A stretch of 32,336 nucleotides of DNA from Gammaproteobacteria bacterium (GTDB lineage: Bacteria > Pseudomonadota > Gammaproteobacteria > Pseudomonadales > Cellvibrionaceae). The stretch lies in the NCBI GenBank assembly GCA_005801205.1, contig SYDJ01000233.1, forward strand, positions 1-32,336, read 5' to 3'. The notes beneath the pieces are model-generated. The model was not told the origin of the DNA. It ran no database searches and saw nothing but the letters and a program-made list of their open reading frames with translations. The position numbers and the translations under genes were made by a program. The stretch's first letter is position 1; every line of letters starts with the position of its first letter. Below, in pieces: positions 24,002 through 31,728 of this stretch.

Positions 24002-27000
24002 TTAAGCTCCCAATTCCAAAGCGAGTGTTTTTGCACCCGCAAAATCCGTTTTACCACTGCCTAGTTTTGGAATAGCAGCAACTTGGTGTACGGCCGAGGG
24101 AATCATCATGGGGTTGCAATTAATATCTAGCAAGCGCTTGCGCAATTCATTACTGTCAATTGTCAAAGTCGTCAGCAGTACAACTTGCTCGCCTTTTTTC
24201 TCATCGGGAATATTCACGGCTACCAGTTCAACATCGGGCTCGTTAATGACTTTTTTAATTTCACTTTCAACCGCACCCAAGCTAATCATTTCACCGCCGA
24301 GTTTGGCAAAGCGCGAGTAGCGGTCAACAATGGTTAAAAAACCGTCTTCATCGAGATGACCTTTATCGCCCGTTTTATACCAACGGCGACCATCCAACTC
24401 GACAATCACTGATTTGGTTTTTTCCTCGTCATTTAAATAACCCAACATGACTTGCGTGCCTGAAATCAAAATCAAACCATCTTGGTTGGCAGGCAAAGTT
24501 TCCAATGTTGCAGGATCAACAATACGAAATGAACAACCGGGCAATGGCAAACCGACTGAGCCAATTTTGCTACCCACTTGTACATGCCAATCATTCATAT
24601 CCAATTGGTCAGGAATATTAACGCTGGCGACCGGCGTGGTTTCAGTTGCGCCGTAACCTTCGTAAATCACTTTATTAAATTTATCGTGAAATTCTTCACG
24701 AACATCGCTGGATAATTTTTCTGCACCGGCTACCACAATGCGCAGCGAATCCAACATGAGTGGCTGCACTTTTTTGTTTTTGATGTACAAACGCAAGAAG
24801 GTTGCCGTTGCGCACATCACCGTTACTTTATTACGCGAAATAGCTTTAGCGATATTGACTACATCGGTAGGGTCTGGGTGACACACCACAGGTATGCCTT
24901 CAATTAAAGGCAAGAAAGTAGTAACCGTTAAACCAAAAGAATGGAAAGGCGGCAAGCAGCCCATAACCACATCGTCATCGCGGGTTTTTAACACATCGCT
25001 AATTTGTTTAATGTTAGCCATAAAGTTGCGGTGACTTAACACAATACCTTTTGGTGTTCCTTCACTGCCGCTAGAAAAAAGAATTGCTGCGGCATCATTA
25101 ATATTTACCTTCCGGCCAAATAAACGATAAAAACCATAGGCAGGAAGAAGGTGTGCCAATAAGAAGCTAATCGCCAATAAGGGTTTGGATATTTTTTCCT
25201 TTAACTCTTCCAAGTAAACAATATGCAAACCTTGCAGCATGGCCTCTACATCTAAACCACGTGCCTGCATTTTCTCGATAAATTTTTCAGAGGTATACAC
25301 GGTTTTTATTGCCGCATTTTTTACGCCCGATTGAATAGCGGCAGAGCTAGTGGTGAAATTAATATTCACCGCTGTTTGGCCATTCAGTAAAACGGCCATA
25401 TTGGTGATAATAGCTGCACTGCTAGCAGGCAATAAGATGGCTACATTTTTTTCTGAATCTATTGCACGCATTTTATGTGCAAAGCTTGCAACAGCAGCCA
25501 TGACTTTACCGTGGCTCAATTCAAGTCCGTTAGTATCTATCACACAAGCGGTACCCAAATGTTCTTTGGCTGAGCGCATCCACGCTAAAGGCAAAGGTTC
25601 AAACTTTTGTGAATGGTGTTCCCAAGCATAAAACGATAGTTCAAATATTTTTTGTTTTAATTGTTCAGCTTTGGTATCCATAGGTAGCGCTTTGCCAAAG
25701 GTAACAATCACTTCTCTGCGTAAACCACGCGAGGTGTTTTTGCGTAACTTTTCACTGCCAGCGCGCGATAAACGGCTGCCCCATAAGCCGTGCAAATAGA
25801 ATGGAATAATTGCACCCTCAACACCCTCCACCACACGTTCAAAACCGGCGTGAAATAAACCCAATGAACCTGTTCGGCTAATCGCACCCTCTGGGAATAA
25901 ACACACCACTTCACCGGCTTTTAATAATTCATTAATTTTAATCAGCGACTCTTTACTTTGGCCGCTGCTAATAGGAATAACGCCAAAGAATTGAAAAATG
26001 GGTTTCAAATACCACTGCTCATAAATACTGCGCAACATCACAAAGCGCACCGGACGCGGGCTTGCGATTTGTATCATTGCCCAGTCAATCCAGCTGATGT
26101 GATTGCCCAACAACAAAGCGCCACCGGTTTTAGGGAGGTTGTCAAAGCCGACGATATCGATTTTGTATTTACCGGAAATTAAAAAACCACACACAATACG
26201 TGTTAACGAATGCGGCAATTCGTAGACGGTATAAATCGCACCCGCTAACGCGACTAACATCAACAAGAAAAATAATTGCGCACTTGTGACGCCGATTGAT
26301 GCCAACACAATGGTCATGCCCAAGAAGCTCAGCATGGCGATATTTTGAATCCAGTTGTTGCCCGCTAAGACAGTGCCCAACTCATCCGCTTTGGCGTGAT
26401 ACTGAATCAATGCATTTAACGGAATTATAAACAGGCCACCCAAGAAACCGAGCACTGTAAATGTTAATGCCATGGTGATGCGGGAATCCAATGCGGGCAT
26501 AACGCCTAATAACAACGCAAAACCTAAGGCACCGACAGGAATTAAACCCAGCTCGATATAATTTCTAGAGATTTTCCCAGCAAACAAAGAGCCTAAAATA
26601 ATACCTATGCCTGTGCAGGCGATAATGCCTTGAATGACTAAAGTATCGGTTTCATGCAATACCTCTTTCGCAAATGCAGGAAAGGAGGCGAACACCACTT
26701 GTGCAATTGCCCAGAACATAGACAAACCGATAATGGATAACCAAATAGCACGCTTGTTAAAAATCGTTTTTAAATTATGTTTTAAATATCCGCCCGTAAA
26801 GAATTGGCCCGAGGAAAATGATTTGTTGTCATCGCGTTCGCGCTTCGCCGGTAATTGGTAAGCCATCCACAATTCAAAAACCGTGAGTGCCACCAATATC
26901 CAACCCAAGGGGGCAATATGGCTAATTAAGCTTGCTGTGTCGGTGATCTGAACCGATATCAGCAATTTTTCAAATAAAGCAGAGAACACAAAAGTGCCGC

Positions 27001-27457
27001 CAAGAATGGCCACAATCGTAATTGCCTGCACAATACCGTTGGCACTCGCCAGTGATTGGTCACCTACTAATTCGCGAATGTAGCCATATTTTGCAGGCGA
27101 ATAAATCGCCGCTTGAATACCTAAAATTAACGTCATCGCAAACGCAAACCAAAACCACCCTTGGTAGTAAGAGAACGTAATTAAAAGCACGGCGACCAAC
27201 GCAAACCAAGCGCTGTAGCGCATGACTTTATGTTTGGGATATTTATCGGCCAAAAAGCCGGAGGGGGAGAAGAGCAAAATAAACGGAATTAAGATGAGCG
27301 CGTTGACGATTGCAGTCCATACCACCTGCTCTTGGCCATCGTAGGTTTTGAAGATGGTGTTTTGAATAACAATCTTATGCCCCAAATCCACGAAGGCATT
27401 GATGAATAATACGATGAGGTAAGGCAGGAAGCCTTTAATCTTAAACACGTCTTGCAT
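24002..27457 (-). CDS. Fusion of MFS lysophospholipid transporter, PlsC acyltransferase and acyl-ACP/AMP ligase (LplT-Aas type)
   Basis: A 1151-residue three-part protein. Residues 1-425 form a 12-helix MFS transporter like LplT. Residues about 435-620 form a PlsC-type acyltransferase with NHISWIDW (H453, D458) and FPEGAISRTG (521-530). Residues about 635-1150 form an AMP-binding ligase with SSGSEGTPKG (795-804), GYGATETTP and GDKGHLDEDGFL. In the Aas/LplT system, lysophospholipids are flipped inward and re-acylated with acyl-ACP made by the ligase. The start ATG 27457 is chosen for its perfect AAGGAG; the frame extends to 27526 without homology. It is the first gene of the operon ending at the PAP2 gene, so it may supply activated acyl chains to that pathway or only repair lipids. 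Both are inferences. Confidence 0.93.
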   Translation of the reverse strand: MQDVFKIKGFLPYLIVLFINAFVDLGHKIVIQNTIFKTYDGQEQVVWTAIVNALILIPFILLFSPSGFLADKYPKHKVMRYSAWFALVAVLLITFSYYQGWFWFAFAMTLILGIQAAIYSPAKYGYIRELVGDQSLASANGIVQAITIVAILGGTFVFSALFEKLLISVQITDTASLISHIAPLGWILVALTVFELWMAYQLPAKRERDDNKSFSSGQFFTGGYLKHNLKTIFNKRAIWLSIIGLSMFWAIAQVVFASFPAFAKEVLHETDTLVIQGIIACTGIGIILGSLFAGKISRNYIELGLIPVGALGFALLLGVMPALDSRITMALTFTVLGFLGGLFIIPLNALIQYHAKADELGTVLAGNNWIQNIAMLSFLGMTIVLASIGVTSAQLFFLLMLVALAGAIYTVYELPHSLTRIVCGFLISGKYKIDIVGFDNLPKTGGALLLGNHISWIDWAMIQIASPRPVRFVMLRSIYEQWYLKPIFQFFGVIPISSGQSKESLIKINELLKAGEVVCLFPEGAISRTGSLGLFHAGFERVVEGVEGAIIPFYLHGLWGSRLSRAGSEKLRKNTSRGLRREVIVTFGKALPMDTKAEQLKQKIFELSFYAWEHHSQKFEPLPLAWMRSAKEHLGTACVIDTNGLELSHGKVMAAVASFAHKMRAIDSEKNVAILLPASSAAIITNMAVLLNGQTAVNINFTTSSAAIQSGVKNAAIKTVYTSEKFIEKMQARGLDVEAMLQGLHIVYLEELKEKISKPLLAISFLLAHLLPAYGFYRLFGRKVNINDAAAILFSSGSEGTPKGIVLSHRNFMANIKQISDVLKTRDDDVVMGCLPPFHSFGLTVTTFLPLIEGIPVVCHPDPTDVVNIAKAISRNKVTVMCATATFLRLYIKNKKVQPLMLDSLRIVVAGAEKLSSDVREEFHDKFNKVIYEGYGATETTPVASVNIPDQLDMNDWHVQVGSKIGSVGLPLPGCSFRIVDPATLETLPANQDGLILISGTQVMLGYLNDEEKTKSVIVELDGRRWYKTGDKGHLDEDGFLTIVDRYSRFAKLGGEMISLGAVESEIKKVINEPDVELVAVNIPDEKKGEQVVLLTTLTIDSNELRKRLLDINCNPMMIPSAVHQVAAIPKLGSGKTDFAGAKTLALELGA

Positions 27458-27637
27458 TTTTATTTCTCCTTGTAGGTTATTAGCTTCGCGCTGGCCACAT
27501 CTGAATAAGCGCTGAAAGCGGGGCAAGAATGCCCACCTGCAACATAATTTGCTACCTTTTATTCAAAAGTAGCGTTAAAGTTCACGTAAAGCATCGTATT
27601 TTAATACTTTGTAACTAAATCCAAGCTTGGGGAACTT

Positions 27638-28372
27638 ATGGCTCAGATCAATTCTCTGTTGGCGACTTTAAAAAAAGCCCTTAAATCCCACGGCATTACC
27701 TATGCCGATCTTGCCCCTACGCTGGATTTGAGCGAGGCCAGTGTGAAGCGCTTGTTTGCGGAACAGACCATATCCCTGCAGCGCTTGGAGCAGATTTGCC
27801 AGCTGATGGAGTTGGAAATTTCAGATTTGGTGCAATTGATGAACGAACAGCAACCGCGACTACAGCATTTATCGATTGAGCAAGAGCAAGAAATTACGCA
27901 GGATTTGGTTTTATTGTTAATTACTGTATCCGTTCTCAATCGCTGGACTCTGCCGGATATTATTAGCTATTACAAACTTAGCGAGAGTGACTGCATTCAA
28001 AAATTAGCGCGATTGGATAAATTAAAAATTATTGAACTGCTGCCAAAAAACAACATTAAATTATTGGTGGCTCCCAACTTCAGCTGGCACGAAAATGGCC
28101 CCATTCAACAATTTTTTCAAGCCAATATTGCCAAGGAATATTTCAAAACAAAATTCAACAATGAGGATGAGTGTTTAATCGTATTGAATGGCATGCTGTC
28201 ATCGCAAAGTAATGGAGAATTTCAACGCAAGTTAAAAAAACTTGCGCGGGAATTTGACGATATAAATAACCAAGATGTAGCCTTGCCCTTAGAAAGTCGC
28301 AATGGTGTGACCGTGGTAATGGCGGTGAGAAATTGGCGTTATGGGTTGTTTGAACCTTTATTACGGAAATAA
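27638..28372 (+). CDS. XRE-type helix-turn-helix transcriptional regulator
   Basis: A 244-residue regulator with an N-terminal XRE/Cro-like helix-turn-helix at about 8-60 (ITYADLAPTLDLSEASVKRL, then LEQICQLMELEISDLVQLM). A longer C-terminal part without a recognised ligand domain follows; LVLLLITVSVLNRWTLPDI lies near 90-108. It is divergent from the LplT-Aas fusion gene, with 180 bp between them, so it is the natural candidate for controlling that operon. No clear symmetric operator could be picked out in that gap. The start ATG 27638 has GGGGAAC just upstream. It ends at a shared terminator with the mannanase gene. Confidence 0.82.
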   Translation: MAQINSLLATLKKALKSHGITYADLAPTLDLSEASVKRLFAEQTISLQRLEQICQLMELEISDLVQLMNEQQPRLQHLSIEQEQEITQDLVLLLITVSVLNRWTLPDIISYYKLSESDCIQKLARLDKLKIIELLPKNNIKLLVAPNFSWHENGPIQQFFQANIAKEYFKTKFNNEDECLIVLNGMLSSQSNGEFQRKLKKLAREFDDINNQDVALPLESRNGVTVVMAVRNWRYGLFEPLLRK

Positions 28373-28402
28373 TGCTGATAGTACAGCTAGAGTTTTTAAA
28401 CA

Positions 28403-28430
28403 AAAGCGCCCGCAAAAATGCGGGCGCTTT
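28403..28430. terminator. Bidirectional Rho-independent terminator
   Basis: AAAGCGCCCGCA (28403-28414), a four-base A loop, and TGCGGGCGCTTT (28419-28430): a perfect 12-bp stem with T-runs on both strands. It lies between the convergent regulator and mannanase genes. Confidence 0.95.
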
Positions 28431-28446
28431 ATTTCCTTTTACAACA

Positions 28447-30072
28447 TTACTTACAGGTTACGACTGGGGTCTCAATTGCACCACCATTCGTATTACCCTG
28501 AACACCAAGCTCAACCGTTTGACCTACACCTACACTGCCGTTGTAACTGACATTGATAGCGGTATATGGATTTGTGCCGGTTAATGTTGCATTCCAGCTA
28601 CCGGTAATTCTATTTGCGCCTGCGTATTTCCACGTTGCTGCCCAACTAGAAATTGCTTTATTGCTATTATTGGTAACGCGAATTGCACCTTGGTAACCAC
28701 CAGCCCAAGAGTTAGTAACAATATAAACACAATTCAAACTGGTAGTTGCAATGCTAGACGAACGACTAGAGCTTGCTACCGATGATTTACTGCTAGAGGC
28801 AGAGCTAACAACACTGCTTGAGCTTTTGCTGCTGGAACTCGAAGAGCTCACATTCCCAACAATACCGTAAGGCGCAGGTTGAGCCGCACAGCTAGCACGC
28901 GCTACACAACTCTTGTTATTTTCATACCCCCAACCACTGGCAGTGCTTGCGCATACGGGGTAAATAGTTCCATACCAATTGCATTGCTCACCCGAGGCTG
29001 CCGAAGAGCGGCTGGAAGCAATAGACGAAGCGCTGGATTTCACGCTGCTCGACGCTGCACTGCTAGAAGTTCCATGGGTAAAAATGGTCGCAAGTTTAGA
29101 TGTAGCTTTAATTCCGTTCGCGCTATTAATTAAATAATTACCCCAGGTGCTCAGTGACGTGGGGCTCCAACCTACGGCTATATCAAGCGGAACGCAGCAT
29201 GAACCATTACCCGCCCAGCTCCAGCCCATATAGCCAATTCCCATTTGTTGGCTATAGGACAAAATAGACGCCTCATCCACATTGCTACCATTATTTTCTG
29301 TACCAAATTCCCCTACGATTAAGGCATAGCCTTTTGTTTGAAAACTGGTGAGATAATTTTGCACTGCGCTTGCAGAGTTATAAACCTCGTACATGTGAAC
29401 AGAAAACATGGTATTGCTGAGTGAGTCTGCCGCAAAAACCGCACCCGCATTATCGCGCATAATGCCTGACCAATCCTGCCCCCAGTTCGGCGCATCAACC
29501 ATAATTAAATGCGTTAAGCCTGCATTGCGAATTGCTTTAATAGCAGCCGATGTTTCACTCACATAAGTAGATGCACTTACACCATTGCCATAGGGTTCGT
29601 TAGCAATGTTGATAATGACGTAATCTTCTTGCCCGATAATGGCATTTTTAATATCACTGCTTGTCCAGTACGTTGTTGCGTTTGAAATATTGGTAGCCGC
29701 AGCGCTTTCACCAAATCCAGTGGAGTCATGCACTTCTAACACACATACCATTTTTGCAGCTTTACATTGGCTAATAATGGTTGTCACATCAGCCCCGCCA
29801 ACGCGTGACCACTGAGTGCCATTTGCCAAAACAACACGAATTGAGTTGGCACCTGTTGCTGCTATATCCGTCATTGCTTGCGCTGTTTTATCTGGGTACC
29901 ACACATGCGCATGGTTGATACCACGGAAAATAAAGTTGTTCCCTTTGGGGTCCAATACTTTAGTTCCATTCACACTCCAACCTGCAAATGCATTTGCTGT
30001 TATGAGAGAACTTATGACTAAGGTTGCACTTAATGTATAAATTATTTTTTTTAACTCTGTCAGGTTATTCAT
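28447..30072 (-). CDS. Secreted GH5 (subfamily 8-like) endo-beta-1,4-mannanase with CBM10 and CBM2
   Basis: A 541-residue secreted enzyme that hydrolyses internal beta-1,4 bonds of mannan or glucomannan. The signal peptide ends near AFA-G (about residue 30). The GH5 domain (about 31-325) has LEVHDSTGFGE, the acid/base E159 in NIANEPYGN and the nucleophile E255 in VGEFGTENNG. MVDAPNWGQDW and GYMGWSWAGNG are typical of GH5_8 mannanases. A polyserine linker leads to a CBM10 (about 362-404: EQCNWYGTIYPVC and GWGYENNKSC). A second polyserine linker leads to a C-terminal CBM2 (about 448-541), which binds crystalline cellulose. The start has AAAAGG upstream. LacI-like operator sites lie about 270 bp before it. 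Cellulase is the alternative call, but the mannanase motifs fit better. Confidence 0.88.
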   Translation of the reverse strand: MNNLTELKKIIYTLSATLVISSLITANAFAGWSVNGTKVLDPKGNNFIFRGINHAHVWYPDKTAQAMTDIAATGANSIRVVLANGTQWSRVGGADVTTIISQCKAAKMVCVLEVHDSTGFGESAAATNISNATTYWTSSDIKNAIIGQEDYVIINIANEPYGNGVSASTYVSETSAAIKAIRNAGLTHLIMVDAPNWGQDWSGIMRDNAGAVFAADSLSNTMFSVHMYEVYNSASAVQNYLTSFQTKGYALIVGEFGTENNGSNVDEASILSYSQQMGIGYMGWSWAGNGSCCVPLDIAVGWSPTSLSTWGNYLINSANGIKATSKLATIFTHGTSSSAASSSVKSSASSIASSRSSAASGEQCNWYGTIYPVCASTASGWGYENNKSCVARASCAAQPAPYGIVGNVSSSSSSSKSSSSVVSSASSSKSSVASSSRSSSIATTSLNCVYIVTNSWAGGYQGAIRVTNNSNKAISSWAATWKYAGANRITGSWNATLTGTNPYTAINVSYNGSVGVGQTVELGVQGNTNGGAIETPVVTCK

Positions 30073-30343
30073 GTTTTTACCTTTTTAGTAGCACGCAAAT
30101 GTCAGCGTTGATTATTGGGTTCTGTTGCGCACTCTTTAGATTTCATGAATACCTGGCCCTAATTTTGAGCAAAGTTTTCCCGACGCTAAACCGCGCTGAA
30201 ATGTAAGCTGAGAAACAACAGAAATAATTTTTAGCCCGCTAATATAAAGTCACGCACTGACAATTTTTCAAAGGCCGACATAGCAAGGAAGATAAGCTTG
30301 TCGATATTTATTGTTAATTTGAAAAACTGGATACTGCACAATT

Positions 30344-30376
30344 CGTAACCGATTACATACTAGGTAATCGGTTACG
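30344..30376. promoter_or_regulatory. Pair of LacI/GalR-type operator-like sites
   Basis: CGTAACCGATTAC (30344-30356) and GTAATCGGTTACG (30364-30376) are perfect inverted copies separated by 7 bp. Each copy is itself a near-palindrome of the form GTAAnCGnTTAC, the classic LacI-family operator pattern, and the centres are 19 bp apart. They lie about 270 bp upstream of the mannanase start, the only gene they could serve directly. Apart from this and the REP-like element, nothing else was recognised in 30073-30598. Confidence 0.65.
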
Positions 30377-30490
30377 CGTTAGCAAGCGAATTAAGTGATA
30401 GGAGATCAAATTTACTGATAATTGCGCAGACCTAGTATCTGAGGGGCTCAAAAAGCCAAACGACGAGGATGTTCTAATGGCAGCCCCTAG

Positions 30491-30589
30491 ATTCTAGGAG
30501 CGGCTTGAGGCGCGAAGCTCTAAATACTCGCGACTAAAGTCGCGCTTACCGGGAGTTTGCACCCTAAGCAACTCCCAATCACCTAGAAT
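30491..30589. repeat. REP-like palindromic doublet with inverted ends
   Basis: The outer ends ATTCTAGG (30491-30498) and CCTAGAAT (30582-30589) are perfect inverted repeats. Inside are GGAGCGGCTTGAGGCGCG, similar to bacterial REP sequences, a 7-bp hairpin CGCGACT-AA-AGTCGCG, and a GGGAGTT/AACTCCC pair. The whole is 99 bp and non-coding. Such elements are usually spread by RAYT transposases, but none is in the window. Confidence 0.6.
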
Positions 30590-30598
30590 TGCACTCTA

Positions 30599-31042
30599 TT
30601 AGTAAGATTTATAGGGTAAAAACTTGCCCGACAAAACCACATTCACCCTATCACCCTTAGGGTCTGGCTCGCGCACTATATCCATACTGAAATCAATTGC
30701 GCTCATGATGCCATCACCAAATTCTTCGTGAATTAATTCCTTAATCGTTGCGCCATAAACATTCACAATTTCGTACCAGCGATAGATCAATGGATCAGTC
30801 GGTACTGCAGTTGGTAGCGAACCTTTATAAGGAACCACTTGTAACCACTTTTGTTCTTCAGCGGTTAATTCAAAAATATCGCCAAGGATTTTTGCTTGCT
30901 CTGTGCTAAACGTCATTTGCCCCAAGCAACCTGCGGTTACCCACTCCTTACTCAAGCCCACTTTTTGGGCGACATCGCACCATTTAATTCCCTTGGATAC
31001 TTTCACGGTAATAATTTTTTCAGTAACGTCATTGCGATTCAT
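30599..31042 (-). CDS. cynS: Cyanate hydratase (cyanase)
   Basis: Cyanase converts cyanate and bicarbonate to ammonia and carbon dioxide through carbamate, which detoxifies cyanate and supplies nitrogen. The 147-residue length is close to that of E. coli CynS. The N-terminal helix-turn-helix-like domain is followed by the catalytic domain, with R88 and E91 in YRWYEIVNVYG and S114 in IMSAIDFSMDI. These equal E. coli R96, E99 and S122 with a constant offset of eight. The C terminus GDRVNVVLSGKFLPY is conserved. The start ATG 31042 has GGAG upstream; the open frame to 31171 has no homology and would run through the nirD terminator. No cynT or cynR is adjacent. Confidence 0.97.
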   Translation of the reverse strand: MNRNDVTEKIITVKVSKGIKWCDVAQKVGLSKEWVTAGCLGQMTFSTEQAKILGDIFELTAEEQKWLQVVPYKGSLPTAVPTDPLIYRWYEIVNVYGATIKELIHEEFGDGIMSAIDFSMDIVREPDPKGDRVNVVLSGKFLPYKSY

Positions 31043-31141
31043 AGTGGCTCCGTAATATTGATAAGAATGGATTTGGTTCATATCAATAAAAGCAATTAAT
31101 ACGCCATAACTTTGTGAAAAATAGAAATGAAAAGCACAGAA

Positions 31142-31169
31142 ATAAAAAAGGGTAGCCCAAAGGCTACCC
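31142..31169 (-). terminator. Rho-independent terminator after nirBD
   Basis: GGGTAGCC (31150-31157) and GGCTACCC (31162-31169) form a perfect 8-bp stem with a CAAA loop. Read on the minus strand it is followed by TTTTTTATT. It lies between the nirD stop and the cynS start, so cynS probably has its own promoter. Confidence 0.9.
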
Positions 31170-31218
31170 ATAAACGACTCATGAAGCAGTCGAAGAAGAG
31201 GGGAACACGAAATAAAAG

Positions 31219-31551
31219 CTAAACCAGTACCTGTACTAAACCGTCTTCAACACGCACGGGATAAACAGCGATGTTATATTCAGGTTTTTCTAAGCACTCG
31301 CCGGTACGTAAATTGAAATGTTGTTTGTAAAGTGGCGATGCAACAACAATCTCATCACCAATTGAGCCTAAAATTCCGCGCGACAAAACGTTAGCCTCGC
31401 CGATTGGGTCAAAGTTGGAGACCGCAAACACTTCATTCAATCGGCGCGAATTAAACAGCGCAACTTGTTGTTTGTTCACCAAAGCGCACAGACCAGTATC
31501 GGGTAATAGGTCTTGGTATTCACACACACTGATCCAGATTTTTTCACTCAT
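31219..31551 (-). CDS. nirD: Assimilatory nitrite reductase (NADH) small subunit
   Basis: NirD is the Rieske-fold small subunit of the cytosolic NADH nitrite reductase that makes ammonia from nitrite. The 110-residue length is typical. ISVCEYQDLLPDTGLCALV, VFAVSNFDPIGEANVLSRG and ASPLYKQHFNLRTGECLE are family signatures. As in other NirD proteins, the Rieske iron-sulfur ligands (CxH and CxxH) are absent and no cluster is expected. It follows nirB, but the two are separated by a 177-bp gap filled by a palindromic repeat, unusual for a tightly coupled subunit pair. The start ATG 31551 has GAGAA upstream. Confidence 0.95.
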   Translation of the reverse strand: MSEKIWISVCEYQDLLPDTGLCALVNKQQVALFNSRRLNEVFAVSNFDPIGEANVLSRGILGSIGDEIVVASPLYKQHFNLRTGECLEKPEYNIAVYPVRVEDGLVQVLV

Positions 31552-31584
31552 GATATTTTCTCGTAAATTTCATTTAGCCCCTCT

Positions 31585-31724
31585 CTTTGGCACCTCCCTT
31601 TAACAAAGGGAGGCTGGGAGGGATTTTTGCTAGTGAGAATTTTAAATCCCCCTAGCTCCCTTTCGGTAACCGCTCCATGCGTTACTCTACCTCCTGCGTC
31701 CGTGCAGTCGTTTCAAAGGGGGAA
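31585..31724. repeat. Palindromic repeat element between nirB and nirD
   Basis: The region contains a perfect hairpin CCTCCCTTT-AAC-AAAGGGAGG (31593-31613). A GGGATTT (31620-31626)/AAATCCC (31644-31650) pair follows, then a CCCTTT (31658-31663)/AAAGGG (31715-31720) pair enclosing about 50 bases. C-runs on one arm and G-runs on the other are characteristic of dispersed AAATCCCCCT-type intergenic repeats seen in many bacteria. It is non-coding and separates two genes normally only a few bases apart. Confidence 0.6.
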
Positions 31725-31728
31725 ATAA

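Noticed and set aside
28780-29080. Repetitive serine-codon tracts as a possible DNA repeat or phase-variable region
   Set aside because: They encode the two polyserine linkers of the mannanase; codons vary and there is no simple repeat unit.
30024-30206. 60-residue plus-strand frame opposite the mannanase 5' end
   Set aside because: It overlaps the signal-peptide region on the other strand, has no ribosome site and no recognisable features.
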